From: Entoloma clypeatum
Taxonomy: Eukaryota; Basidiomycota; Agaricomycetes; Agaricales; Entolomataceae
Reading direction: 5' to 3'
DNA: 64,000 nt
Assembly (NCBI GenBank): GCA_963565915.1
Contig: OY751487.1
Coordinates: 4,712,001-4,776,000, forward strand
Each line of letters opens with the position of its first letter. Position 1 is the first letter of the stretch. The position numbers were made by a program, and so were the translations under genes. Below are positions 55,077 through 64,000 of this stretch, piece by piece. The notes beneath the pieces were generated by a model. The model was given only the letters and a program-made list of their open reading frames with translations. It was not told the origin of the DNA and did not search any database.

Positions 55077-55908
55077 TCACTCTTCCTTTTTGTCTGCTTT
55101 CTTCACCCGCGATGGCCGTAGTCGGCGCCAAGTCAACCACCAGATCGCGGAAAAAAGAGACACAAAAGGTATGATATAACCAACAAACCATATCCATCCC
55201 CTTTCTGCATCGAGTTTCTTTACCAAGGCATCAATTTGGTCTTCCGAATCCTTGAGAGACCCAGAGTTGTCTATGACCACGTCAGCATATTGGACCTTTT
55301 CTGCGATAGGAAGCTGAGAGTTCAGACGGGCTGTTGCCTCCTCGCGAGTCGAAGTATCGCGTTCCATCAGGCGCTTCAGCTGAATGTCAGCGGGGCTGCG
55401 TTTGGCGGGGATCAAAGGAATCCAGAATTTTTAAATTCGGGAATCTCAAGCTCACCAATAAACCACCACGACCATCCCCACCCATTTCCACAGACCGCCT
55501 TCAATAAGCAGGGGGACGTCCAGGACACAAAACTTCTCGCTATTCGACCAAAGCTTAAGGACCTTCCGGAACATCGCCCACCGAACCGCAGGGTGTACAA
55601 TGGCATTCAGCTTCTTCCGCTTCTCCTCGTCATTAAACACGATTGACCCTAGTTTTTTCCTGTCCAATGATCCATCTGGAAGTAGAATATCCTCGCCGAA
55701 TGTTTTGACGACCTTCTGAAGGCCGGATGTCCCGGGAGCGACGACTTCACGGGCTAGAACATCAGCGTCGATGATAGGGACCTTTTTGGCCTGCAAAAGT
55801 TTGGAAACTGTCGATTTTCCGGTCGCTATTCCGCCAGTCAAGCCAATTACTGGGCAGGAATTATCAGATAGCACATAAAGAAAGTCAGGTGCAGATTATA
55901 CCCAGCAT
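55077..55908 (-). CDS. CAB5: Dephospho-CoA kinase
   Basis: Three exons: a 7-nt coding first exon ATGCTGG (55902-55908), 55456-55849 and 55077-55395, giving 239 residues. The enzyme phosphorylates dephospho-CoA at the 3'-OH, the last step of CoA synthesis. Motifs: GLTGGIATGKS (P-loop), IIDADVLAREVV, FVLDVPLLIE-like CVLDVPLLIEGGLWKW and QLKRLMERDTSTREEATARL (lid). The C-terminus has a membrane segment (WIWFVGYIIPFVSLFSAIWW) and a basic tail, as in several fungal and animal homologues, suggesting anchoring in mitochondrial or ER membrane. The last exon join (TG|C) was chosen because it restores VVVVYC. Confidence 0.93.
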
Positions 55909-56062
55909 TGGGATCTACGAGTGGGCGTTTCCGCTGGGGGAGGTTTCTCTTTGGTCATCTGGTTCTTGCCAAACAAACACCTAAACACGATTGTATGGTC
56001 TACAAGAGTACTATAATCGACGGGGCTTCCAAACGCTTTGTTTCGTGGAATGTACTGGACCT

Positions 56063-57000
56063 TCATGTAGAATCGTCTTTGCCGCCGCCAAGGCTCCGGA
56101 AAAACTCTGCATATGCGTGATCTACATCGAACAATAACTGGTTCGGGAAGGAAGAAAAAATTGAATATCAACAGCAAAGAACGGTTGGGAAACATACTTG
56201 TCGCGACTGTTCCTCCGTGATTTCTTCCGAAGCTTTCATTCCATTTAGTGTGATAAGCCTGGCAAAGTTGATCAATACATAAGGCGGAAGGTCCCGACGC
56301 ACGGTCAGTCAACACACCATCCGACCATTCGACTCCGCCCTTCCCAATCTTTGCTTCCTTTGAACCGAGCATATCCCGTTACTAAATCTTGCAGTATCGG
56401 GTGTAGTTGATCCTTGGCCCGGAGTCGCAGTTTGAGAGCATCCATGAATGTGATGAAGCTCTGTCAATAGAGATGATAAGGATCAAAAGGTCAGATACCA
56501 TGGCAGACATTACCTGTGTAGTCTCGGCTACCCACTTCCCTGTCTCAGGTCCCGCTTCGGTTGAGTGTTCGACAGTCGCGGGTACACCGACGCTTAGGCG
56601 ATGGAGCGCCGCCGGATGATCCATCTTTCATAGAAACAGCCACTCCCCTGTCAGTGTCATGTTAACATCGTCTTGAGAAATATTCACGCGATATTTGGCC
56701 ATGAACTCTTCCGTGGAAGAAACGGTATCTCCAACTAGTTTCAACATCGTTTTGCACTGTGCAAGTAGCCGCGTACATGCGGGCGAGTATCTCTTTGAAG
56801 GCCAAGCTTAGTCGACATCATGGACACAAGGATCTGAGAGCTTACTCTGCCGCGGTGATCGAGTCTCTCACAAATGCTCTCTCCAGATAGTCGAGTGAGA
56901 CGATGATGCCGAAAAGAGTGGCTAGGTTGTTGTATTTCTCTCGGTCGGCGTTGTTTGTGTATAGCCTGACCTCTTCATCCATTGATAATCCTGAAGTCAT
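56063..57000 (-). CDS. VPS28: ESCRT-I subunit VPS28
   Basis: Six exons on the minus strand. MTSGLSMDEEVRLYTN starts the N-terminal domain (REKYNNLATLFGIIVSLDYL, AFVRDSITAAE, CTRLLAQCKTMLKLVG). MDHPAALHRLSVGVPATVEH links to the C-terminal four-helix bundle (SFITFMDALKLRLRAKDQLH, FKGSKDWEGRSRMVGW, LITLNGMKASEEITEEQSRQ, LLFDVDHAYAEFFRSL). VPS28 binds VPS23/TSG101 and the ESCRT-II GLUE domain in multivesicular-body sorting. The exon 2 donor is either GTGAAT (preferred; gives KYRMDHP) or a later GTTAAC; both keep the frame. The 3' end is 154 bp from the CAB5 start on the same strand. Confidence 0.93.
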
Positions 57001-58828
57001 CTTGATCCCTGGGCAGATGCGGCGGGTCGGGGTTGGTTGGAGAGTCGGATGGCATGTTTGTTTGCCTCTCAACCCCGAGCCAAACACTATGTGGACATCA
57101 CACCTTCATTTGAAAAGTTGCAGTACTACGACTTGATTGAAATTCATTACCTCCAGCTGGTACAAGCCCAGCCATCTCTGCCTTCGGCTATGGTTGCGAT
57201 GAAGCTTTTCAGTTGTGGAGTTGACCAATAGTGTGGGTCATTAATCTCGCTAGGCGAAACACGCGCGTTGTCGGACCCCTCAGTGTCGGACTGATCAGTT
57301 TTATTAATTTAGTGCGCGATTGGGACGATCTAACTTCAAAAAAAAAAATCCGGGGACCTTGACAACAATGCGCCTCGGGGTAGGAAATTATGATTATGAA
57401 GAAGATTGAACTCCTGTACAGGGAGCAGTTGGGAGCAGGTCCATTCGCTTGATTGATCTATGACAATCAATCACGCCTCGTTGTGGCCACCCTCCGATTA
57501 CGATTGTTGTCGATCAACACGCGAAACTCTGGCCGGTCACTGTCCCGCTCAACTGATGCACCCTTTGAGCCGCTTCATCCGACACCAAAATAACCTCGCT
57601 GTTGGCCTCGTGCCGCCTAAACGTAAGCCCCCATCCTCAAGCCAAACCATCTACCTTCTCTCCCTGTCGTTACATGGCAGTACTACCTCTCTCCTTCCTC
57701 AGTACCCGATTGACACACGCAGTTGGTGTCATTACAACGAAACTGTTACTCTTCTCCACCAAGTCGAAGCGAGCATCGCGAACTTCAGAATCGCCTGAAC
57801 ACCTGAAGGAATGGCACTGGCCGCGTTTCCACCCCATTAGATCCTGTAGCCGGTTTTGGGCGATCCATGGGGATCAGGCTTCTGAGGCTTCTGGCACAGA
57901 GACTCCCGTTGGAGAATCAGAGTCCTGCCAGGATTTTCCATCCAAAGTTGAGTCTATGCAGCCTGTGAGTATCTGTGTTGTCGACGCCCATTCCTGGCAC
58001 ACACTGACCTCGGCCTGCGCAGCCATGCCTCGTGCTCCATAAACAAGTCCTTCTTTCCGATGCTGCAGACTGCGGTCAAGGAGGTCAGGACCACATCAAC
58101 GAACGAGGAAAGGAAGGCTTTCAGTTTCACCCTCCAGATCGGATCGAACTCGACCTTGAACGCATTGCAGCTGGAGATTCCATGGCCCTCCATATCAACC
58201 CGTCCCCAACTACCATTTTTGATACATTCGGGCGCAAGCCGCTTGAGTCCCCAACGGCCCTATCGCCTCCCCCCCTCCACCTCAGCGGGAAAACGCGCAG
58301 CGAGGTAATTTTTCTTCCTCGCGATACCCCGGGGAGTTGTCCGTGAGTCTATTTTTTGCACTCGCGAAAAGAATGCAGATCATAACGTAAATTTTGGTTC
58401 TTTAGTGTCCACGGGTGCCAAGCATGCGCCGTTTGCGACACTGAAAATCCTGCGATTTTCAATCTGTAAGGTGCACCCCGTGTAGAGTCGATATAGATCA
58501 CCTGTACAAGTAGATTACTTGTTGTTTCCCTGTTTCCATCACCTTACATTCGCTGTATAATGTTGATTAGATATGTAATATGATACAACCCTCGCTAGTA
58601 TTGCATGCTCACATCTTGAAACTTTGGGGCCATTTGATCATGCCGTAACTGCCGCATCATGCTGTGGAGGAAATTTTTTGTAAGTCACAAAGTTCTCCCT
58701 ATTGAAGAGGGATGAGTAAGAACATTGTTATTCGAGTAATATTAATTAAAGGGTATAGAGGAGTATTTCAAGTATACACCACAGGTAGGCTGAAACATAT
58801 GAATCCCGCGGGCATTGCGCCCGGGTCT
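57001..58828. other. Intergenic region, no gene supported
   Basis: About 1.8 kb. Short open frames occur near 57600-58350 on the plus strand, but none shows a recognisable motif or matched splice sites. Confidence 0.5.
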
Positions 58829-60241
58829 TCAGCGCCACTCAAATCTCGTCAAATTAGCTGAGAACCAAGCTCTGTCTTCTTCTGACATATATGGCTCCAC
58901 ATTCCCAGAGATCGAGTGCAATTTCGTAGAGTTGTTCGGCCCGTTCACCGTTGGATAACGAAACTCCTCGATCGTCAGACGATGTTCCAGCATTTTCCGG
59001 AGCGCGGCCACCGTGAAATAACACTCTCCACGAAACCTGAGTGAAGTGAGAGACTCTGCGTTGAATGTCCGCAGGCAAGTCGCCTTGTTAAAATTGGGCG
59101 TGCCCAGCATGTCCAAGACGCTATCGTCAAAGCCCTCACAATCGTGTACAGTGAGGTCCCCTCCTGGCCAATCTACCAGGAGCTCCCGAATGTCCTTTGG
59201 GTTGTCGATGTCATCCAACGTGAGGAAGAAACCAGTTTCCAGGGACCGTACGTTCCCGAGAGGACAACGCATGATTTCAAGGCACTCGATGAATGGAGGG
59301 TGGGACAGGACGACGGCAGTGAGGGGGCCGCTGAGATCGCATAGTTGAAGAACTTCAAGGTAGTAATCTTCCAACGGATCCCCTCCCACATATGGGAAGA
59401 GCTCGCCATCCCAATAGACGTTGTCGAGTGACAAGCTCGTCGTCCGTCGAAAGATAGGCCATGCATCATTGAACCGAAACGCCGGTCCGCCACCGGTCTG
59501 CTCATAATGCGTGACATTCAGGCTTTCTAGGGTACTTGTCGAGAGTTGTTCAACCCAATGAGGCGCGTTTGCAATAAGATTGACGAAGTTCCAGCCGTCA
59601 AGGGCGAGGGTGTTCAAGACTGGAAATGTAAACGGGTCTGCATTCATGTCGTCCCTTTCCGCCATTAATGACCCTCCAAACCCGGTGGCCTCCGTCGCGA
59701 TGAGTTCGAGTTCTTTGAGCAAAGGTGCATCCCCATGAAAATCCGTGGCGGCACATGGAAGGGAGCAGGTAAAGAACAGATCGTAGACGATGGTTTTGCA
59801 ACGTCGAATATGGGGCCCCATGATGTCAAAGATTCCCCGAACACGCTCGCGTTCGACATCGGGCGTGTAGCCGAGGACATTATTGTATTTGTTGCCGACC
59901 ATGATATCGAGAGGTAGCTCACGGGACCAGTGGAACTGCGAGCGGATGAAGGGAAGTGAGAAGTCAAGGGAGTCAGTGTGGATGACTATGCGGGTCCAGA
60001 ACTCGGGCACGGTGCCCATTATCTCTCTCCAGCGGGTGCAGACTGATGCAAGGGCGTAAGGGAAAAGAGTGGGGGAGTTGATGTCGTCAGCTTCGTTCCA
60101 TGCGGTTGGAGGCGCCAGTCCACCCTTGAGAGTGAGGATGGGAGTGGACACAAGCCCTCGAACGTAGACGAACCTGAAGATAACTAGCAGCAGTTCCGTC
60201 GGGAGGTTTTCCGCCGTCGTGGATACCGAACCCACAGACAT
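58829..60241 (-). CDS. F-box protein (agaricomycete type)
   Basis: A single open frame of 470 residues from ATG 60241. The N-terminus NLPTELLLVIFRFVYVRG is the F-box (Skp1-binding), followed by FPYALASVCTRWREIMGTVP, then a long leucine-rich, repeat-poor region typical of mushroom F-box proteins (EFWTRIVIHTDSLDFSLPFI, LLKELELIATEATGFGG). It probably recruits substrates to an SCF ubiquitin ligase. No intron is needed. The truncated paralogue at 41578-42010 shows the family is multi-copy here. Targets are unknown. Confidence 0.85.
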   Translation of the reverse strand: MSVGSVSTTAENLPTELLLVIFRFVYVRGLVSTPILTLKGGLAPPTAWNEADDINSPTLFPYALASVCTRWREIMGTVPEFWTRIVIHTDSLDFSLPFIRSQFHWSRELPLDIMVGNKYNNVLGYTPDVERERVRGIFDIMGPHIRRCKTIVYDLFFTCSLPCAATDFHGDAPLLKELELIATEATGFGGSLMAERDDMNADPFTFPVLNTLALDGWNFVNLIANAPHWVEQLSTSTLESLNVTHYEQTGGGPAFRFNDAWPIFRRTTSLSLDNVYWDGELFPYVGGDPLEDYYLEVLQLCDLSGPLTAVVLSHPPFIECLEIMRCPLGNVRSLETGFFLTLDDIDNPKDIRELLVDWPGGDLTVHDCEGFDDSVLDMLGTPNFNKATCLRTFNAESLTSLRFRGECYFTVAALRKMLEHRLTIEEFRYPTVNGPNNSTKLHSISGNVEPYMSEEDRAWFSANLTRFEWR

Positions 60242-62022
60242 GGGGTTTGCTACTAGTAAAGCGGATTGATCCTGTCAAGAATGGCCAACCACTCTTGTCT
60301 CGTGCGGCTCACCTTGATTCTCCGGGGTGTCGATATCCATTGCATCCATTTTCTACTTGCTGGCCAGTCGCTAAATGTATTTTCCAACTTGAACTCGCTT
60401 GCCAGTGGCACGCGGTGGCGACGCGTGAGTATCCCAACGCCATCGAATCCTAACATCTTCCATTAGATGCAAATTCTCTGCAGCCGACGTTGACCTCTGG
60501 CGTTTGACAAGGAGCGCCGCGTCCTCCTACTTCAAACACGTTAGCCCGCTCACCTTTCCAGCACGCCTGTTGTATGTAACTGATTCAGATATGAATGTCC
60601 AATGAACTATGGGCGGTGGAAGACAACATCCGGTATGTGAAACTCGCAATACTTAGTGTAAGTATAAGTTATGAGATGATGAACTGATATGAAATACTTA
60701 CGTCCAGCAGGAGTCGTCACGGTCTCGATGGTGCAGGTCGGTCCCATTGGCACTTCAAGCCTAGTTTATGTTATTCTCTAGAACTTTCCCAAAATCTACT
60801 TCAAAACCAGATGTCGAGTGATCAACATCAAGGCAGCTGGCATTGTTCCTGATCGTGCAGCTGGAACAGTCCAACTGACGCAATTTCGCGCTTAAAAAAT
60901 CCTAACCAACCAACCAACACATCCCAGTAATCATACGGCCTCGGATGACTGGGTAAGAACCCAAAATATTTGCGGATACCGCGCTAACTACAAGTGACTG
61001 ACTTCATACGGATTTCTGCTCAGCTTCCTAGGACCAACCTCAAGATGCGCATGGTAGATGGAAACATGACTCCGTCATCATGATCGAGACGATATGCTCA
61101 TAGAAGGGGCAATTTCTCCTAGCCCAACCATTCGAAGACGCATCCAACCGCAACTGCGGGTAGGAACACGAGGGTGTATTGGAAAGGTCCGATCCAAGCG
61201 CGGTGGCGGACAGCGCAGAGATGCCGCTATTTACGGATGTACATCTCATTCGAGGACGTTCAGCTCGAAAGATCCTGAAGCTGCAGGCATTACTCCGAAA
61301 TGAATTGGCCTCTCAAATTGTAGCGATTTAAAAGCTGTGATAGTTGACTTCTCCATACATGATATCAACACACACGCTTCAAGCACGTGTCTCTATTGAA
61401 ACAGCCTTTTTGTGTGTCATGCATATCCTGTGCCAAGATCGATTCAAGGTTCGCGGCGCTTGTTTGGAAAATGGTTGAACGTACCGGATATTTAGGTAAC
61501 ACGAAATAAAGGGACTCCCTCCAATGTGTTCTTCACCGAGCGGTGATTCTATCCAATATGTGAACGATAAAGGCAAAGGTCGCATATCATGAGACATTCT
61601 GATATTATAGTTTGGTGAAATAAATGCATGTCCTGACGATGCAAGGGAAAGCAAAAACAAAAGAAATGCAAGGGATATATGCAGGCTAATAGAGATTAAA
61701 CCTTTATGAAGTTCCGATATTCGATTCGATGTCAGTGATGGGAGAATTGGCAGTCCGAGAGAATGAAGAGTATATCCTATTCCAGTGCCACGGGAAGTAC
61801 CAGGGTTGCTGCCCCGACGAAGCCGGTGGAATCGATTCCGCAAGGGCTGTCGTCTCACTGTCGGGGGTTGTTGATCGACACTGGGTCGCGTGGTCTTCGT
61901 TCTCATGAGCGTCTGGTAGCGGTTTGTGAGTACAATATACAAGTATTCAGAACAATCGAACCTCTTACTTATGATCTGTGTGGGTGGAGGAGTGCGAAGA
62001 TCGTTCGCTATCGGGACATTGG
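60242..62022. other. Intergenic region, no gene supported
   Basis: 1.8 kb without a recognised gene. A 187-codon open frame on the minus strand (61379-61942) lacks motifs and was not accepted. Confidence 0.5.
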
Positions 62023-62564
62023 TTATGACTCTGTTTTGTTCTTCTCTGTGTCGTTTAGACTGCTGACTTGTGGTCTAATCAAAATTTTTCGGTGATCATC
62101 ATGGAAAAAATAAATCAAAATGCCACATACAACCACTCCTGCGCGCAACTCCTGTGCACCTTCCGAAGCTTTCATGATACCCTTGGACAGACCACGAAGC
62201 AGCGCGATGTACTGATCAAACATAGTGATAGCTTGATAGCATTGCTCTCTATACTGCTCTCTCAATCTTTCAAGACTGATGACCATCGAACTATGAAGTC
62301 AGCGCCAGTGAAAATGTGGACGACAACAGCCAGTGGCGCTTACCGCGTCAGCCTTGCACCAAAAGTCAGCTTCATATCGTTTGGAAGAAGATCCTCTGCG
62401 TCGGATTTTTCATAAATCTGTCGGGTTTCTAGCAGTAGTTCGTCCAGTATCTTCATCTGGCTACTAGGCAGATAAGAGCGAGAGCATAGCACCAGGGAAA
62501 TAACCGTGCTCATAAGCGCGAGCCCTCCCATGAAGTAGCTAAAATCGGCCGATTGTTGGCCCAT
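62023..62564 (-). CDS. Small predicted membrane/coiled-coil protein, unknown
   Basis: Two exons (62344-62564 and 62023-62290) joined by a GTAAGC...CATAG intron give 162 residues. The N-terminus SYFMGGLALMSTVISLVLC is a likely membrane segment. The rest is helical and charged (ILDELLLETRQIYEKSDAED, LERLREQYREQCYQAITMFD, IALLRGLSKGIMKASEGAQE), suggesting a coiled coil. I recall a loosely similar layout (membrane helix plus coiled coil) in small mushroom proteins of unknown function. The last about 35 residues look less coding-like and a further intron is possible. Divergent from the kinase-like gene. Confidence 0.55.
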
Positions 62565-62765
62565 GATATAAGAAAGACGGGGAGGGTTTGTTGAGGGTAC
62601 ATTTTTGCGGTGGTGACATATGTAAGTCTATGAGGTCAAGCAACATGTTGTTGAGGCATGTCATCATGGCAAGTTCCGAATTGAACCACGAGCCAAATAC
62701 AAAATTGATGACTCGGAGCACTGGTTTAGTATGTGGCCACCATCAGTGTTTCGATCGAACTTGAA
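62565..62765. promoter_or_regulatory. Divergent promoter between the small protein and the kinase-like gene
   Basis: The start codons are 201 bp apart and face away from each other. No specific element was recognised. Confidence 0.4.
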
Positions 62766-64000
62766 ATGAATCCAAAAGTATTCCTCTGCACACTACACGA
62801 GGGGTACAACTGGATTTTACCATCCTCCGTTGCTGTAACCGGCTCTGAAGGCTTCTCAGGGTCTGCTGATATCCTCAGCCCACGGGAAACACGATGGCGC
62901 GATATCTACCATTTTCTTCATGACCGTGGCTTTGACCTGCGACCTCGATATCGACCGGGGTGGATACCTTCTTGGCTTGGGACAGAGTTACAGGAAACGG
63001 ACTGTGAGGATGGTATTATGTTGATTGTAGGTTGTTTGTGCGCATGAAAGCTATTCTTATTCACCCAATATCTACTCTTAAGTTCGCATTGCTTTTAGAC
63101 GCTAAGGACGTCAGGACGAATCGGACTGTTTGCATCAAGATGATCAGGGAAAAGACAAACGAACTAGAAATTGGACGCTACTTAGTTCCGGATGGATCAA
63201 ACCCTACTCCGAATTCGCGGAATCACTGCGTTCCCATCCTAGATGCCTTTCACGATCCAGTCATTCCCGACCTCAGTTACATTGTCATGCCTCTCTTGCG
63301 ACCGTTCAATAACCCGGCGTTTGGAGCCATCGGGGAGGTCATCGACTTCGTTACGCAAATTCTAGAGGTGGGCTCACGGCTGAATGTCGATTGTCACGTT
63401 GATATTCATTTTTGATGAATTAGGGAATGGAATACATGCATAATAAACTTGTCGCACACTGGTAGGCACGATTGAAAAATTCCCCACTTCATCTTACTTT
63501 ATTTATCCCAGCGACCTGACTGGTATCAATATCATGATGGACGCCTCACCAATCATGCCGCGAGGTTGGCACTTTAGTGCGCCCAGCTTCACGGCGGATG
63601 GGATGGAAATCATCGCACCACTCGCTCGGATTGACCATCCCGTCCGATATTATATCATTGACTATGACTGCTCCGTGCAGTTCAAACCAGGGCAAAGCCC
63701 CATTATTCTTGGCCTAGGAGGGCGCGATGAAGATGTGCCGGAACTGGGTATCATTGAGCGGCAACAACCTTTCGATCACTTCAAGTTGGATGTATTCACG
63801 CTCGGAAACGTTTTCTTGAAAGACCTGCGAAAGGTGCGCGTTTTCGATTTACGATGGATGCTCTCCTTGGCTGAGCCATATACTATAGAAACATACTGGA
63901 CTTGGTTTCTTGAACAGCCTTATAAAACTCATGATGACTAGAGACTTCCGCCAACGGCCGACAGCGCAGCGGGCACTCGAACACTGGCATGAAGTAAGGT
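62766..64000 (+). CDS. Kinase-like protein of agaricomycete type, partial at right edge
   Basis: Exons 62766-63030, 63099-63367, 63424-63461, 63512-63833 and 63889-63993 (then a GTAAGG donor at the window end). The start region RWRDIYHFLHDRGFDLRPRY and WIPSWLGTELQ are typical of a large mushroom protein-kinase-like family. Kinase elements: VCIKMIREK (Lys), YIVMPLLRPF (hinge), MHNKLVAH|CDLTGINIMM (catalytic loop, HCD in place of HRD) and VRYYIIDYDCSVQF (DYD in place of DFG). LGGRDEDVPEL and RPTAQRALEHWHE follow. The HRD Arg and DFG Phe/Gly are changed, although both Asp residues remain. Activity is uncertain; the C-terminus is not in the window. Confidence 0.82.

Noticed and set aside
57602..58346. 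Plus-strand open frames that might be exons of one gene
   Set aside because: No recognisable domain and no consistent set of splice sites joining them.
61379..61942. 187-codon minus-strand open frame
   Set aside because: No motif, odd composition, no splice support; only one possible membrane stretch.

Overview
The window is nuclear DNA of a filamentous basidiomycete, most likely an agaricomycete mushroom. The evidence is many short (about 45-65 nt) GT-AG introns with CTNAY-type branch points in housekeeping genes, basidiomycete-type gene families (F-box/LRR proteins, an agaricomycete kinase-like family, monocarboxylate-type MFS transporters) and fungal retroelements. The species cannot be fixed from the sequence.

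Layout. (1) About 1-24,400 is a transposon graveyard. A non-LTR (Tad1/LINE-like) element on the minus strand (1-~4745) has an intact ORF1 and an ORF2 that runs off the left edge; it sits against a decayed Ty1/copia element (~4746-6250). A deleted Ty3/gypsy remnant (6300-7222), a probable gypsy LTR (7260-7631) and a tRNA-like SINE candidate (~8588) follow. Next is a complete nested structure: a copia element on the minus strand (8887-21285; LTRs 312 and 293 bp) interrupted by a young chromodomain gypsy element on the plus strand (12200-18770; 370-bp LTRs differing at 2 positions, CCTTT target duplication). The copia element itself abuts an unknown mushroom gene (minus strand, 21286-24379) that is also split by a dead Tc1/mariner element (21496-23107, TA target). 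The insertion order can be read from the junctions.

(2) About 25,000-35,700 is a gene-dense housekeeping block: SF3B2 (splicing), an unknown acidic protein, a basic-region nuclear-protein candidate, SCD6/LSM14 (mRNA decapping/translation repression), adenylosuccinate synthetase (ADE12) and COX16 (cytochrome oxidase assembly), with divergent promoters for the candidate/SCD6 pair and for ADE12/COX16. (3) 35,688-39,643 is gene-poor. (4) 39,644-46,602 holds an isocitrate lyase/PEP-mutase superfamily enzyme, an F-box pseudogene, ATP18 (ATP synthase subunit j) and VPS11 (CORVET/HOPS core). (5) 48,797-54,766 holds a tandem pair of MFS monocarboxylate-type transporters with identical ten-exon structure. 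(6) 55,077-57,000 holds CAB5 (dephospho-CoA kinase) and VPS28 (ESCRT-I). (7) 58,829-64,000 holds an F-box protein, a small coiled-coil membrane-protein candidate and a divergently transcribed kinase-like protein that leaves the right edge.

Two endosomal genes (VPS11, VPS28) and two mitochondrial genes (COX16, ATP18) lie in the window, but nothing shows that they form a functional cluster; the host genes look like ordinary independent units. The most noteworthy material is in the nested elements: a gypsy LTR with an array of six Gcn4/AP-1-like heptamers before its TATA box, an extra ORF after the gypsy pol, composite inverted-repeat ends on the Tc1 element, and a datable stack of insertions in one unknown gene.
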